Positions 50,110 to 59,534 of a stretch of DNA of 64,000 bases are shown here, in pieces. Below the pieces are notes generated by a model. The model saw nothing but the letters and a program-made list of their open reading frames with translations, had not been told where the DNA came from and ran no database searches. Origin of the DNA: Candidatus Sulfotelmatobacter sp. (GTDB lineage Bacteria > Vulcanimicrobiota > Vulcanimicrobiia > Vulcanimicrobiales > Vulcanimicrobiaceae); NCBI GenBank assembly GCA_035504415.1, contig DATJRY010000017.1:248001-312000 (forward strand), given 5' to 3'. Made by a program: the position numbers and the translations under genes. Position 1 is the stretch's first letter, and every line of letters starts with the position of its first letter.

Positions 50110-50838
50110 TTACCGCTCGACGACGACGTTCGAGAAATCGATCTTGCGGACGAGCATCGTCCCGTCGTAACCGAGGACCTGCACCGGCAGGCGCGTGGTG
50201 CTCGACAATTCGACGATTTCGCGCGTCAGCCCCGCGTCCGCCGCCGGATCGGCCGACGTCAGCGTGACGGCTGCGACGCCTACGCCGTCGATGTCCGCTT
50301 GCGGTGCCTGCGTTAGCCGTCCGGTCTCGTCTTGCGCATGGGCGAGGATCGCCCCGAAGCTGAGCTGGTCGACCGACGAGCCGCGGATCGTCGTCGCGAG
50401 CGGGTCGTGGAGCGGGAACGTCTTCTTGAAGAGGGCGGCGAGGCCCGAGCCCCGGTGCGCGACGACCGTCGTTCCGCCGTCCCATACCATCGTGACCCCG
50501 GCGTTCGGGCCGGCGTCGACGTGAACGCTGACGTTGGACGGCCGGTGAAACGTGTATTCGAGCACGACGTTCTGGGTCTGCGTGCCGGCACGTTCGAAGA
50601 TCGAGACGGTCGCCGTGTACGACGTGACGGTCGCCCATGCCGTGGCGAATTGCCCCAGCACGGCTTGCGGCGTCGTCGTCGTCGGAACGGCGACCGTCGG
50701 CGTGATCGGCGGCGGCTCGGCGCGCGCAGGCTCCGACAGCACCGCGATGAGTCCGACGGCGAGGCCGGCCGCGATGGCCGAGAGCCGGCCCTTCGACGCG
50801 GGCGGCCGCGTCGTCCGCCGCACGTGCCTCGTCGTCAT
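50110..50838 (-). CDS. Secreted LolA-like/outer-membrane-lipoprotein-sorting-type protein
   Basis: A 242-aa exported protein. A signal peptide ending near EPARAEPP is followed by a Pro/Thr-rich stretch and one domain of about 180 residues: LGQFATAWATVTSYTATV, VLEYTFHRPSNVSVHV, then GGTTVVAHRGSG, and a late strand pair LPVQVLGYDGTML. The pattern (helix, then antiparallel strands that describe average mass-like loading of a lipid) is that of LolA/LolB-like or DUF1571 proteins. Likely a periplasmic lipid or lipoprotein carrier-like protein. A stop TAA at 50110-50112 precedes the glycosylase gene on the same strand. Confidence 0.65.
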   Translation of the reverse strand: MTTRHVRRTTRPPASKGRLSAIAAGLAVGLIAVLSEPARAEPPPITPTVAVPTTTTPQAVLGQFATAWATVTSYTATVSIFERAGTQTQNVVLEYTFHRPSNVSVHVDAGPNAGVTMVWDGGTTVVAHRGSGLAALFKKTFPLHDPLATTIRGSSVDQLSFGAILAHAQDETGRLTQAPQADIDGVGVAAVTLTSADPAADAGLTREIVELSSTTRLPVQVLGYDGTMLVRKIDFSNVVVER

Positions 50839-50845
50839 GTGGCGA

Positions 50846-51169
50846 TTATCCGTGGTGGCGGTTGTTGCCGTTCGCGACCGGATACTCGTTTTCCGGAACG
50901 TAGGCGCGGCGTTGGACCGTATGGTGATGATTGCGGTAGTAGCTCGCTTGAGACTGTGAAACGTAGTATCGGTGGTTGTTGCGAATGTAGTACGGGCGGT
51001 TGTTTCCGTCGATCAGCAGCGCCCCGACGATCGCGGCCGCACCGGCGGCGATGGCGGCGGTCGAGGTCGTGTCGGCTCGAGCGGCGGCGGGGAACGAGAA
51101 GGTCGCCGCGGCGAGGAGCGCCGATGCGATGACGAGGCGACGCGATGCGATCGCCAAGATGTTGTTCAT
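50846..51169 (-). CDS. Small secreted His/Tyr/Asn-rich protein
   Basis: A 107-aa protein. A clear signal peptide (SALLAAATFSFPAAARA) is followed by an Ala-rich hydrophobic helix (STAAIAAGAAAIVGALLI) and a tail rich in His, Tyr, Asn and Arg (NNRPYYIRNNHRYYV). No family identified. It lies seven bases upstream of the LolA-like gene on the same strand. The tail could bind metals or cell wall. Confidence 0.65.
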   Translation of the reverse strand: MNNILAIASRRLVIASALLAAATFSFPAAARADTTSTAAIAAGAAAIVGALLIDGNNRPYYIRNNHRYYVSQSQASYYRNHHHTVQRRAYVPENEYPVANGNNRHHG

Positions 51170-51288
51170 TGGGGCCTTTCAAATCGCCACCGAGATCGAT
51201 GGCGGGTCCACTTCAGACCGTACCCAACCGTTTGGCTTTCAATCCACGGGGGATCACGCTCCCACTGCGCCAACGTGAGCGTCGTACG

Positions 51289-52044
51289 ATGAGCTCGACT
51301 CCCAGCTCCGAAGCCGCGGCCGCCGCGACGTTGGTGGAGCATCTCTTTCCACCACAGTTCCTGCGCCTGCCCGGCATGGAGATCGCACTCGCATATCGGC
51401 ACGCCGGCAACCGGGAGCACGTCGGCGGCGACATCATCGACGTCTACCGTCTGCTCGACGGGCAGACGGTGCTATCGATAGCGGACATCTCCGGCAAGGG
51501 CGTGAAGGCGGCCGTCGATGCGGCGCTGGTCAAATACTCGATGCGAGCGTATGCTTCGGAAGGATTCTCGCCCGACCGCATCTTGCGTTCGCTCAACCGC
51601 CTGTACATCGAGAAAAACATCAACGACGGCGAGGAGTCGTTCGTCACCGCGTTCGTCGCGGCGTTCGATCCGGCGACCGGTGTGTTGCGCTACGCCTCGG
51701 CGGCCCACGACCCGATCGCGATCCGCGAGCCAGGACGGCCGGCCTACGAACTGCCCGTCACCGCTCCACTCTTGGCGCTCTTCGATGACCCCGCGGAGCT
51801 CTTCGGCGAGGCACGTCTCACGGTCGAAAGCAACACGCTGCTCGTCGCCGCGACCGACGGTCTGACCGAAAGCCGTGGTCCGGGCGGCGAGTTTTTCGGG
51901 CTCGAGCGCCTGCTGCGGCTGATCGACGCGAACTGTGACAAAGACGCGGAAGGCGTGCTCGCGGCCGTGCTGTCGGAAGTCCGATCGTTCTCACGCGTCG
52001 AGTTCGAAGACGATACGGCGATTCTCGTCGCGCGGTTTATTTAA
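51289..52044 (+). CDS. SpoIIE-type PP2C serine phosphatase
   Basis: A 251-aa cytosolic protein consisting of a short front segment and one PP2C_SpoIIE domain. It has HVGGDIIDVYRL, LSIADISGKGVKAA, TAFVAAFDP, RYASAAHDP and LLVAATDGLTESRG, with Asp residues for two Mn2+ ions present (GGD, ADISGKG, ATDGL). Such phosphatases act on anti-sigma-factor antagonists in partner-switching. No sensor domain is attached and no partner gene is adjacent. Divergent from the 107-aa protein. Confidence 0.88.
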   Translation: MSSTPSSEAAAAATLVEHLFPPQFLRLPGMEIALAYRHAGNREHVGGDIIDVYRLLDGQTVLSIADISGKGVKAAVDAALVKYSMRAYASEGFSPDRILRSLNRLYIEKNINDGEESFVTAFVAAFDPATGVLRYASAAHDPIAIREPGRPAYELPVTAPLLALFDDPAELFGEARLTVESNTLLVAATDGLTESRGPGGEFFGLERLLRLIDANCDKDAEGVLAAVLSEVRSFSRVEFEDDTAILVARFI

Positions 52045-52106
52045 CGGGTATAAGCGATGCGATCTCGTTGCCTCCTCACCAGGCCCGAGCGGTCAGAAAG
52101 CAATCT

Positions 52107-52334
52107 ATGACCCAATCGTGGCTGCTCGTCGTCAAGACGCAGCATTCGGATGCGCTCGACCTGACCTACCGCGACCGAGCGCTGCTCGTCGACCAACTCG
52201 CATTCTTCCGAGCGAACGGCCTCTCCGATCGACACTATCTGCACGAATTTCGAAACGAATGCGGCAGCCTGCTCGCCTTCATCTCGAAGGCGTACATCTC
52301 ACACAGCGTGCAGCCGGACATCGACGCCGAATAG
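52107..52334 (+). CDS. Small 75-aa hypothetical protein
   Basis: Compact 75-aa protein from an ATG at 52107 with a weak AGAAAG before it. It has a beta strand (WLLVVKTQH), and then helices with many Arg, Asp and Leu (LTYRDRALLVDQLAFF, EFRNECGSLLAFISKA). No family recognised. Codon positions look protein-like and the frame is on the same strand as its neighbours. Confidence 0.5.
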   Translation: MTQSWLLVVKTQHSDALDLTYRDRALLVDQLAFFRANGLSDRHYLHEFRNECGSLLAFISKAYISHSVQPDIDAE

Positions 52335-52366
52335 CCGGTCTCATCGAGACATAAGCAAGCGACGAC

Positions 52367-52828
52367 GTGCAGGTACGACGAGCGACCGAAGACGACGCTG
52401 CCGGGGCGTGTGCGGTCATACGGGCATCGATTCGGGAGCTGTGCACGCTCGATCACGGCGGGGACGAAGGCTACATCGCCAGCTGGTTGTCGAACAAGAC
52501 GCTCGAGAACGTGCGGCGGTGGATCGCGCAATCGCACTTCTTCGTGGTCGAGGAGGACGGCGCGGTCGTCGGGGTCGGCGCGATGACGGACGACGGGAAG
52601 ATCACCCTCAACTACGTCGCACCGGCCGCGCGCCTGCGCGGCGTGAGCACGGCCCTCTTGCAGCGGCTCGAGGAAACGGCCGGTGCGATGGGACTCGAAA
52701 CGTGCCGGCTGGAGAGCACGCGGACCGCGCTGCGTTTCTACGAAGCGCGGGGGTACGCGAAGGTCCCGGAGACGTACATTCTGCCGCTGACCGGAACGAC
52801 GGCAGTCGTTCTCGCGAAACGGTTGTAG
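52367..52828 (+). CDS. GNAT-family N-acetyltransferase
   Basis: A 153-aa acetyltransferase. It has the acceptor-side VVEEDGAVVGVGAMTDDG, the acetyl-CoA loop YVAPAARLRGVSTALLQRLE (a variant of RxxGxG/A) and the C-terminal ALRFYEARGYAKVPE. Substrate unknown. GTG start at 52367. Confidence 0.85.
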   Translation: MQVRRATEDDAAGACAVIRASIRELCTLDHGGDEGYIASWLSNKTLENVRRWIAQSHFFVVEEDGAVVGVGAMTDDGKITLNYVAPAARLRGVSTALLQRLEETAGAMGLETCRLESTRTALRFYEARGYAKVPETYILPLTGTTAVVLAKRL

Positions 52829-52892
52829 CGGCCGGCCGGCCGAGCAAGGATGACGCCGGTCCCGGCCGAACGGTCGGGCGCGGAGGTGTCGC

Positions 52893-53267
52893 GTGCCTGA
52901 CGTGAGGTTGCTGGACGACCACCTGGAGATCACGTTTTCCCTGGTCGACCGCCTCTTGGGGTTCGACGGGAAGCTCGACGTGCCGTACGCGCACGTCACC
53001 AACGCCTACGTCAGCGGCTTCGAGGACCTCGAGCTGCAATACAACATCCAAGGGACGAACTTCGGCTTCTACAAGTCGGTCGGCGTCTTCGCGAACCCGG
53101 AAGGCCTGATTTTCGTCGACGCCGCCGGCGATCGCGACTGTCTCGTGCTCGAGACCCGCGGGGAACGCTATCCTCGCATCGCGGTCGAGCTGCGCCGCGA
53201 CGAAGACCCGAACGCGATCGCGCATGAGATCATGCGCCGTTTGCCGGACAGCGGCCCGGTCGAATAA
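52893..53267 (+). CDS. Uncharacterised 124-aa protein, PH-like/beta-rich
   Basis: A small beta-rich protein from a GTG at 52893. It has LEITFSLVDRLLGFDGKLDVPYAHV, then IFVDAAGDRDCLVLET, a pattern close to bacterial PH-like (bPH) domains, and a C-terminal helix DPNAIAHEIMRRL. No function is assigned. It is followed after three bases by the lipoprotein gene. Confidence 0.6.
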   Translation: MPDVRLLDDHLEITFSLVDRLLGFDGKLDVPYAHVTNAYVSGFEDLELQYNIQGTNFGFYKSVGVFANPEGLIFVDAAGDRDCLVLETRGERYPRIAVELRRDEDPNAIAHEIMRRLPDSGPVE

Positions 53268-53270
53268 CCC

Positions 53271-54785
53271 GTGAGGGTGCGGCCGCTCGTCGCGCTCGTC
53301 GCCGCCGCGCTGGCGGCCTGCGGGCGCGCCACGGTCGTCCCCGCGGTGCCGCCGGATACCAGCGGCGTCATCGACCAAGCGACGACCGCTTGTACCGCGA
53401 CCGTCGACGGGATGATCTCCTACGCGCTCCCCGCCGGCGCGTTCTCGCCGATCGACACGAACCATCGCTCGTCGTGCAGCGGCGCGCTGCTGGCCGCGCC
53501 GCCGATTCCGCGCTGGGCGAAGCCGAGCGCGTCGACGCAAGCCGTCTTCATCGCGACCTCGCTGCAAGAAGTGTACTCGGAAGCCGGAATGGAGACGATC
53601 CACACCGCGGCCGCGGGCGCGAGCGTGCCGGTGACGTGGATGATCGGCGATGCCGACTACCTCACCGACGTCGATCTCTACCAGAGCTACCACACGGCGG
53701 ACGGCGACGACGTCGAAGCCGAACCGGACCCGAGCCTCATCAGCGGGATGCAGGCGCTGTTCTCGTGGTACGTGCCGATGGTGTCGGTCGACGGGGCCGG
53801 GCACGAGCGCGACGTGCAGGCGGATCTCGCGCGTGGCGAGACCGGCTTCTGGGGCATCGCGTGGAACAGTCACGGAACCGACGACACCTACGACCTGGGG
53901 GCGCCCTGGGGCACCTATTGCGCCGATCCGACCTCGTACAAGCGGCCCCAGCCGGACGGCGGCTGCACGCTGCTCGCGTTCGAGTGGACCGCGCGCGACC
54001 TCACCCGCGCGTACCTGTCGGACACGACCGGGCAGCCGTTCACGGCCGAGGCCGCGTTCTCGACCGACCCCGACGACTTGCAGCAGCGCGGCGGCTTCAG
54101 CGCGACCGCCGCCGAGCAGTACGTGCAAGAGCTGGTCGACGTCTACGCGGCCGCGGGCACGACGCAGCCGATCGTGATGATGTCGCAGCAGGAGAGCGCC
54201 GAGGATACGAACCCCGGCGACCAGCAGATCCTCGCCGCGATGTACGCGCGCGCCGTCGCCGACGGCATGAAGACCGAGACGCTGGCGCAAGCGGATGCGA
54301 CGCTGCGCAGCGCGTCGGCGGCACCGCGCGCGATCGCGTTTCCGTTCATCGCCGGCGGCTCGTCGTTCCCGAGCTTGCTCGACGGCGGTCGCGTCTATCC
54401 GGCCACCATCGACTTCCACGACGCGCAGATCGGCATGACGTTCCTCGCCGGCCACACGCTGCCGACCCGCGCCTTCCGCTACTCCGATGATCCGACCTCG
54501 GCCTACGACGTCCCGTTGGTGCCGCTCTCGTACGCCGACTATCCGACCCTCACGAGCGCGGGCGTGCGCGCCGGTCAGCTGCTGCTGACCTTCCAAGCGC
54601 CGATCGCGCTGCACTTCGGGATCGCGCTGTGGGCCGATCCGGCAGCCCTCGGTATGAGCGGGGCGAACGTGACGCCGGCCGGCCACGCCGGCGCGGTCGT
54701 GACCTTCTCGCTGCAGCCCGGCGTCAACCAGGTCGTCGTGCCGTGCCCGTCGTGCACCTCGACGACGCTGCCGTATGCGACGTGA
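53271..54785 (+). CDS. Large secreted lipoprotein of unknown function
   Basis: A 504-aa protein beginning with a lipoprotein signal and the lipobox LAAC (Cys17). Strands and helices alternate: TQAVFIATSLQEVYSEAGM, VPVTWMIGDADYLTDVDLY, FSWYVPMVSVDG, then WNSHGTDDTYDLGAPWGTYC; this front part has the look of a deacetylase- or glycosidase-type (beta/alpha) barrel but no catalytic motif is certain. The end is a beta-rich domain with a CPSC pair. GTG start at 53271. Exported, likely carbohydrate-related, function open. Confidence 0.65.
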   Translation: MRVRPLVALVAAALAACGRATVVPAVPPDTSGVIDQATTACTATVDGMISYALPAGAFSPIDTNHRSSCSGALLAAPPIPRWAKPSASTQAVFIATSLQEVYSEAGMETIHTAAAGASVPVTWMIGDADYLTDVDLYQSYHTADGDDVEAEPDPSLISGMQALFSWYVPMVSVDGAGHERDVQADLARGETGFWGIAWNSHGTDDTYDLGAPWGTYCADPTSYKRPQPDGGCTLLAFEWTARDLTRAYLSDTTGQPFTAEAAFSTDPDDLQQRGGFSATAAEQYVQELVDVYAAAGTTQPIVMMSQQESAEDTNPGDQQILAAMYARAVADGMKTETLAQADATLRSASAAPRAIAFPFIAGGSSFPSLLDGGRVYPATIDFHDAQIGMTFLAGHTLPTRAFRYSDDPTSAYDVPLVPLSYADYPTLTSAGVRAGQLLLTFQAPIALHFGIALWADPAALGMSGANVTPAGHAGAVVTFSLQPGVNQVVVPCPSCTSTTLPYAT

Positions 54786-54788
54786 GGG

Positions 54789-56093
54789 TCAGGTCCGCGA
54801 GGTGACGCGCGGACCCTTCTCGCCGACGGCGCGATTGCGCCCGGCGGCCTTGCCTTCGTAGAGCCGGCGATCGGCGGTCGCCAACAGCTCCTCGGCCGTC
54901 GAGCCGTCGTGCGGGAGCGTCGCAACGCCGATGGTCACGGTGATCGCGGTCCCGCGCGCACCGGCGGCCGCAGCGGCGCACGCGCGCGGCACTTCGGCCA
55001 CGATGCGCTCGGCCGACGCGAGCGCGTCGGTCGTCCCGGTCTGCGGCAAGAGGATCGCGAACTCGTCGCCGCCGTAGCGGCAGACGCAGTCGGACGATCG
55101 CAGGCAGTTCCCGAGCACGGTCGCGATCCGCTGCAACACGCGATCGCCCTCGGCGTGTCCGAGCGCGTCGTTGACCCGCTTGAACTCGTCGACGTCGATC
55201 ATCAGCACGCTCAGCGAACGCCCGGCGTGGCGTGCGATCTCGGTGTGGCGCTGCAGCGCATCGTCGAAGTAGCCGCGGTTGTAGACCGAGGTCAGCGGGT
55301 CGCGCTCCGCCAGCTTCTGCAGCTCCTCGAAGCGCTGGCGATAGGTCAGCGAGCGCAGCGTCGAACCGAGCCCGCGTCCGTCGCCGACGACGACGCCCTC
55401 CAATTCGCCGAAGACGGACAGGTAGACCCCGAGCAGGATCGAGTAGATCACCGCCGCGCCGGTCTTGCCGATCAGCTGCGAGACCAGGATGGTGTTGAAA
55501 TCCGCGTGCCCGCCGAACGAGCCGGTGACGAATGCAACCGAGTCGAACCACAGCGTCGCGGTCAGCGATACGAAGACGCGCACGAAGACGTTGCGCGAGA
55601 AGCGGCTGACCAGCTCGTAGAGCACGCAGACCAGCACGGTGTCCAAGAACAGGACGACCGCGCTCGAGACGATGATTCGCCACTGGTGGTCGAAGAGCTG
55701 CGGCTCGAGGTGATAGGGGTTGACCACGACGGGCGAGCGCAGCTGCCAGGCGACGAAGAACGTCAGCGGCATGAGCAGCACGTTCGCGCCGGCCAGACCG
55801 TAGATGAGCTTGCGTGCGTCCTGTGCGTCGGAGATCAGGTAGACGTAGAGCACCAAGAACATCGCCGCCGGGAACAGCACGACCGATCCGGAGCTGACGA
55901 CCAGCCACGGCGTGAGCTGCACGTACACGCCGCCGGCGAAGAGCGCTGCGAGCTGGAAGATCCCGCCGAAGATGATGTAGACGAGCGAGGGACCGAACCA
56001 GCCGCGCAGGCGCAGGGCCGCCAGCAATAGGATGCCGACGAAGATGGCCTCGGCGGCCATCAGCCCGATTTGTTGTACGGCGGACCCGGACAC
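54789..56093 (-). CDS. Membrane diguanylate cyclase (GGDEF)
   Basis: A 434-aa protein with seven or eight hydrophobic helices in the first 230 residues and a GGDEF domain (about 260-425). The active site is intact (RYGGDEFAILLP) and an RxxD inhibitory site (RSSD) stands five residues before it. It should make c-di-GMP in response to a membrane signal. GTG start with TAGGAG seven bases upstream. No c-di-GMP effector is in the window. Confidence 0.9.
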   Translation of the reverse strand: MSGSAVQQIGLMAAEAIFVGILLLAALRLRGWFGPSLVYIIFGGIFQLAALFAGGVYVQLTPWLVVSSGSVVLFPAAMFLVLYVYLISDAQDARKLIYGLAGANVLLMPLTFFVAWQLRSPVVVNPYHLEPQLFDHQWRIIVSSAVVLFLDTVLVCVLYELVSRFSRNVFVRVFVSLTATLWFDSVAFVTGSFGGHADFNTILVSQLIGKTGAAVIYSILLGVYLSVFGELEGVVVGDGRGLGSTLRSLTYRQRFEELQKLAERDPLTSVYNRGYFDDALQRHTEIARHAGRSLSVLMIDVDEFKRVNDALGHAEGDRVLQRIATVLGNCLRSSDCVCRYGGDEFAILLPQTGTTDALASAERIVAEVPRACAAAAAGARGTAITVTIGVATLPHDGSTAEELLATADRRLYEGKAAGRNRAVGEKGPRVTSRT

Positions 56094-56168
56094 GGCGACG
56101 CTCCTAGGGGCTCGTCGTCAGACGAAGCACCGTAGAGAATTGGCCGGGCGGCAGGCTGCTCCTCCGCG

Positions 56169-57614
56169 TCAGGTGGTCACGGCGCCGCGGCGGCGCCGCT
56201 GGAACGTCGCGGCCTCCTGCTTCGGCATCGACTGGATCGAGGGCGCCGTCGGCGCCGGCAGGCCGCGGATCTGCATCTCGACGATCTTGAGCGCTCGCGT
56301 CGTTTCCGGCAGGACGGGAATGCTCGGGTCGGGCGCCTCGCCGAACCCGAACGCGCTGGTCAGGTCGCCGCAGGTCTCGCGGCGCCAGGCGGTGAGGTTG
56401 GGGACCTCGACCCCGAAACGCTTCTCGATCAGCCGCAGGGTCGAGGTGTGGTCGAACGTGTCGCTGCAGACGTAGCCGCCGCGCGCGAACGGCGAGAGCA
56501 CCAGACACGGGACGCGAAAGCCGAGCCCGATCGGCGTCGTGCCGACGAACTCGCCCGGCGTACCGGGCGGCGGCGTCGGCGGAACGACGTGGTCGAACAG
56601 GCCGTCGTTCTCGTCGTAGACGATCACGAACGCGGTCTTCGCCCACAGGCTGGGGTTCGACCAGAACGCGTTGAGGATGAGATGGACGAACGCCTCGCCC
56701 GACGCCGGCAGCATGTTGGGATGCTCGCACAGCTCGTAGGGCGGCACGATCCAGGTCACCGCGGGGAGGTTGCCGGTGCGAATGTCGCCGAGCAGCGTGT
56801 CCGCCGAACGCACCTTGGCCGCGTTCTCGTACAGTGACGAGGTCTTGGGTGCGTCCTGGAAGGCCGCGAAGTTCATGATCACGTCGAGCCCGACGGGATA
56901 CTCGCTCGTGCTCTCGGTGCGGTAGATGCGCCACGAGACGCCGGCGCGGTCGAGCCGTTCGGGATACGTCTCCCACGTGTAGCGCTTGCCGCCGTTATCG
57001 GTCGCCGGGCCGCCGTGCTTGCCCTCCGGGTCGATCGACGCACTCATCCAGTAGTAGCGATTGGGATTCGTGGGTCCCATCAGCGAGGCATGGTAGCCGT
57101 CGCAGATCGTGAACGCATCCGCCAACGCGTAGTAGAACGGCAGGTCCTCGCGCGTGTAGTAGCCCATCGTCAGCGGCGCGCTCTCGCCGTTGGAGCGGCG
57201 GTGCGCGGTGACCCAGCCGTCGAAATGGCCGCCGTTCCACGAGTCGTGCAACACCGACCAGGCGTGGCTGAGGTCGTGCAGGCGCTGCGCGCTGGTGTGC
57301 TTGGTGTCGAGGTGGAACGGCAGGACGTAGCCCTTGGCCGAATTGCGATCGGGCTGGTAGAAGACCGGCCGGCCGTCCGGCATCGTCGCCACCTTCGTGT
57401 CGTCGTAGCCGCGCACGCCGGAGAGCGTGCCGAAGTAGTGGTCGAACGAACGGTTCTCTTGCATCAGGATCACGATGTGATCGATGTCGGTGAGCTTCGC
57501 CGGCGCCGCCTGCGCCAACGCGGGTCGTATCCATTCGGCGTACGGCGTGAGCGCCGCGGCCGTGGTGGCCCCGGCGGCCAGCGAGAGGAAGCGCGATCGC
57601 GAGAGGCCCGGCAT
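56169..57614 (-). CDS. Secreted phospholipase C/acid phosphatase-family phosphoesterase
   Basis: A 481-aa secreted enzyme of the bacterial phosphoesterase family (PLC-C and AcpA). The SRSRFLSLAAG signal peptide looks twin-arginine-independent but similar. IDHIVILMQENRSFDHYFG carries the metal-binding Glu-Asn, and the family's TWIVPPYELCEHPN and VIVYDENDGLFDHVVPP follow. It should hydrolyse phosphodiester or phosphomonoester bonds outside the cell, probably for phosphate scavenging. The gene stands 62 bases from the SSS symporter gene on the same strand. Confidence 0.88.
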   Translation of the reverse strand: MPGLSRSRFLSLAAGATTAAALTPYAEWIRPALAQAAPAKLTDIDHIVILMQENRSFDHYFGTLSGVRGYDDTKVATMPDGRPVFYQPDRNSAKGYVLPFHLDTKHTSAQRLHDLSHAWSVLHDSWNGGHFDGWVTAHRRSNGESAPLTMGYYTREDLPFYYALADAFTICDGYHASLMGPTNPNRYYWMSASIDPEGKHGGPATDNGGKRYTWETYPERLDRAGVSWRIYRTESTSEYPVGLDVIMNFAAFQDAPKTSSLYENAAKVRSADTLLGDIRTGNLPAVTWIVPPYELCEHPNMLPASGEAFVHLILNAFWSNPSLWAKTAFVIVYDENDGLFDHVVPPTPPPGTPGEFVGTTPIGLGFRVPCLVLSPFARGGYVCSDTFDHTSTLRLIEKRFGVEVPNLTAWRRETCGDLTSAFGFGEAPDPSIPVLPETTRALKIVEMQIRGLPAPTAPSIQSMPKQEAATFQRRRRGAVTT

Positions 57615-57676
57615 GCGCGCGCTTTCCGCGCGCGCGCATGCCTGCTCCTGCGGCCGCCTCTCAGGTCAGACGCAGG

Positions 57677-59230
57677 CTACGGTGTAGCGGGCAACGGCAG
57701 CGCCGTCTCGCGGCCGCGATCGTCGTAGTCGTCCGGCACGGTGACGTCGGGCCGGCGGGCGAGATGCAACGCGTCGCAGACGGGCGTGAGGATCACGGCG
57801 ACCACGACGTTCGCGATGAGCGCGTAGATCGCGGCGTAGGCGGGATAGGTCGCATCGCCGAGCCGCAGCGGAAAGACCGACGTGAAGTGCTGCGAGACGG
57901 CCATCGCCGTGCCCAGCACCATTCCGACCAGCCAGCCGATCAACAGCGCACGAGCGTGGAACCAGCGTCCGTACAGGCCGAATATCACGGCCGGGAACGT
58001 CTGTAGGATCCACACGCCGCCCAGCAGCTGCAAGTTGATCGCGAACTGCAGGGGGATCGCGACGACGAACACCAGCGCGCCCAGCTTCACCACCAGCGAG
58101 GCCAGCTTGGCGACTTGCGACTCCGCCGCCGGCGAGGCGTCGGTCTGCACGTACCGCACCCAGATGTTGCGGGTGAACAGGTTGGCCGCCGCGATCGACA
58201 TGATCGCCGCCGGGACGAGCGCGCCGATCGCGATCGCGGCGAAGGCGAACCCGACGAACCACGAGGGGAACATCGCCTGGAAGAGCAGCGGCACCGCCAA
58301 GCTGGTGTTCTTGGGCGCGATGCCGGCCGCGAGCGCCATCAGGCCGAGCAGCGCGATCAGCCCCAGCAGCAAGCTGTAGGCCGGCAACAGCGCGGCGTTG
58401 CGGCGGATGACGTCGGCGTTGCGCGAGCTGAGCACGCCGGTCACGCTGTGCGGGTAGAGGAACAGCGCCATCGCCGAACCGAGCGCAAGCGTCGCATAGG
58501 CGCCGAAGCCGGCCGGTGAGATGAGAATCGAGCCGGGCTTCGGATGCGCCGCGAGCGCCGTCTGCGCGGCCGCGAAGATGTGGCCGAAGCCGCCCAGCTT
58601 GAGCGGGATGACGATGATCGCGACGATGATCGTCACGTAGATCAAGGTGTCCTTGACCAGCGCGATGATGGCCGGCGCGCGCAGGCCGCTGGTGTACGTG
58701 TACGCGGCCAGGATGACGAACGCGACGATCAGCGGGAGGTCGGCGGCCAGACCGCTGCCGGTGATACCCATCGTGGCCAGCACGACCTGGATGCCGACCA
58801 GCTGCAGCGCGATGTACGGCATCGTCGCCAGGATGCCGGTCAGGGCGATGGCCAGCTCGAGGCCGCGGCTGCCGTAGCGGCCGTGGACGAAGTCGGCCGG
58901 CGTGACGAAGCGGTGCCGGTGACAGACCGCCCACAGGCGCGGCATGAAGACCAGCGCGATCGGATAGATCAGCACCGTGTACGGGACGGCGAAGAAGCCG
59001 ATCGCGCCGCTGCCGAACATCAGCGCCGGCACGGCGATGAACGTGTACGCCGTGTAGAGGTCGCCGCCCAGCAAGAACCAGACGATGACCGTCCCGAAGC
59101 GGCGGCCGCCCAGGCCCCACTCGTTGAGGTCGCTCAGGTTGCCGCGGCGCCAGCGCGCGGCCCAGAACCCGAGCACGGTGACGACCAGGAAGAGCAGGAT
59201 GAAGACCGTCAGCGCGACGCCGTCGATCAT
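57677..59230 (-). CDS. Sodium:solute symporter (SSS family, MctP-like)
   Basis: A 517-aa membrane protein with about 13 transmembrane helices. It has the SSS signature region GGDLYTAYTFIAVPALMFG, AFVILAAYTYTSGLRAPAI, and TRNIWVRY. Similar transporters take up monocarboxylates, such as pyruvate, lactate and acetate, with Na+. Its start overlaps the DUF3311 gene stop (ATGA), a pairing typical for this subfamily. Confidence 0.88.
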   Translation of the reverse strand: MIDGVALTVFILLFLVVTVLGFWAARWRRGNLSDLNEWGLGGRRFGTVIVWFLLGGDLYTAYTFIAVPALMFGSGAIGFFAVPYTVLIYPIALVFMPRLWAVCHRHRFVTPADFVHGRYGSRGLELAIALTGILATMPYIALQLVGIQVVLATMGITGSGLAADLPLIVAFVILAAYTYTSGLRAPAIIALVKDTLIYVTIIVAIIVIPLKLGGFGHIFAAAQTALAAHPKPGSILISPAGFGAYATLALGSAMALFLYPHSVTGVLSSRNADVIRRNAALLPAYSLLLGLIALLGLMALAAGIAPKNTSLAVPLLFQAMFPSWFVGFAFAAIAIGALVPAAIMSIAAANLFTRNIWVRYVQTDASPAAESQVAKLASLVVKLGALVFVVAIPLQFAINLQLLGGVWILQTFPAVIFGLYGRWFHARALLIGWLVGMVLGTAMAVSQHFTSVFPLRLGDATYPAYAAIYALIANVVVAVILTPVCDALHLARRPDVTVPDDYDDRGRETALPLPATP

Positions 59231-59412
59231 TGCCGTTCCTCACGGGTCGCGAGGTAGACGATCCACGTCAACCCGGCGCTCAGGACCAGCCACAGGAACT
59301 GGTACCAATAGAAGAAGGGAAAGCCCCACAGCGCGGGCGTCGCCGTCAGATAGACTGGGGCGAGCAGCGCGATGAACGGGATGAGGAGCAGGAAGTACCA
59401 GCGCCAGCGCAT
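59227..59412 (-). CDS. DUF3311 small membrane protein
   Basis: A 61-aa protein with two transmembrane helices (YFLLLIPFIALLAPVY and YQFLWLVLSAGLTWIVYLAT) and a TPALWGFPFFYWYQF segment, all DUF3311 hallmarks. These proteins accompany SSS-type symporters and probably stabilise them. AAGGA stands six bases before the ATG. Confidence 0.85.
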   Translation of the reverse strand: MRWRWYFLLLIPFIALLAPVYLTATPALWGFPFFYWYQFLWLVLSAGLTWIVYLATREERQ

Positions 59413-59534
59413 GCGTTTTCCTTTCCCCGTCGGGAAGATTTGGCTCGGTTGGGCGGCTCGGTAGAAGGACCGCGCCGGGGGGCCTCGGAATGTTGCTCGA
59501 CCCCCGCCTCCCACGTCGGTCGAGGGCGCGCGCC

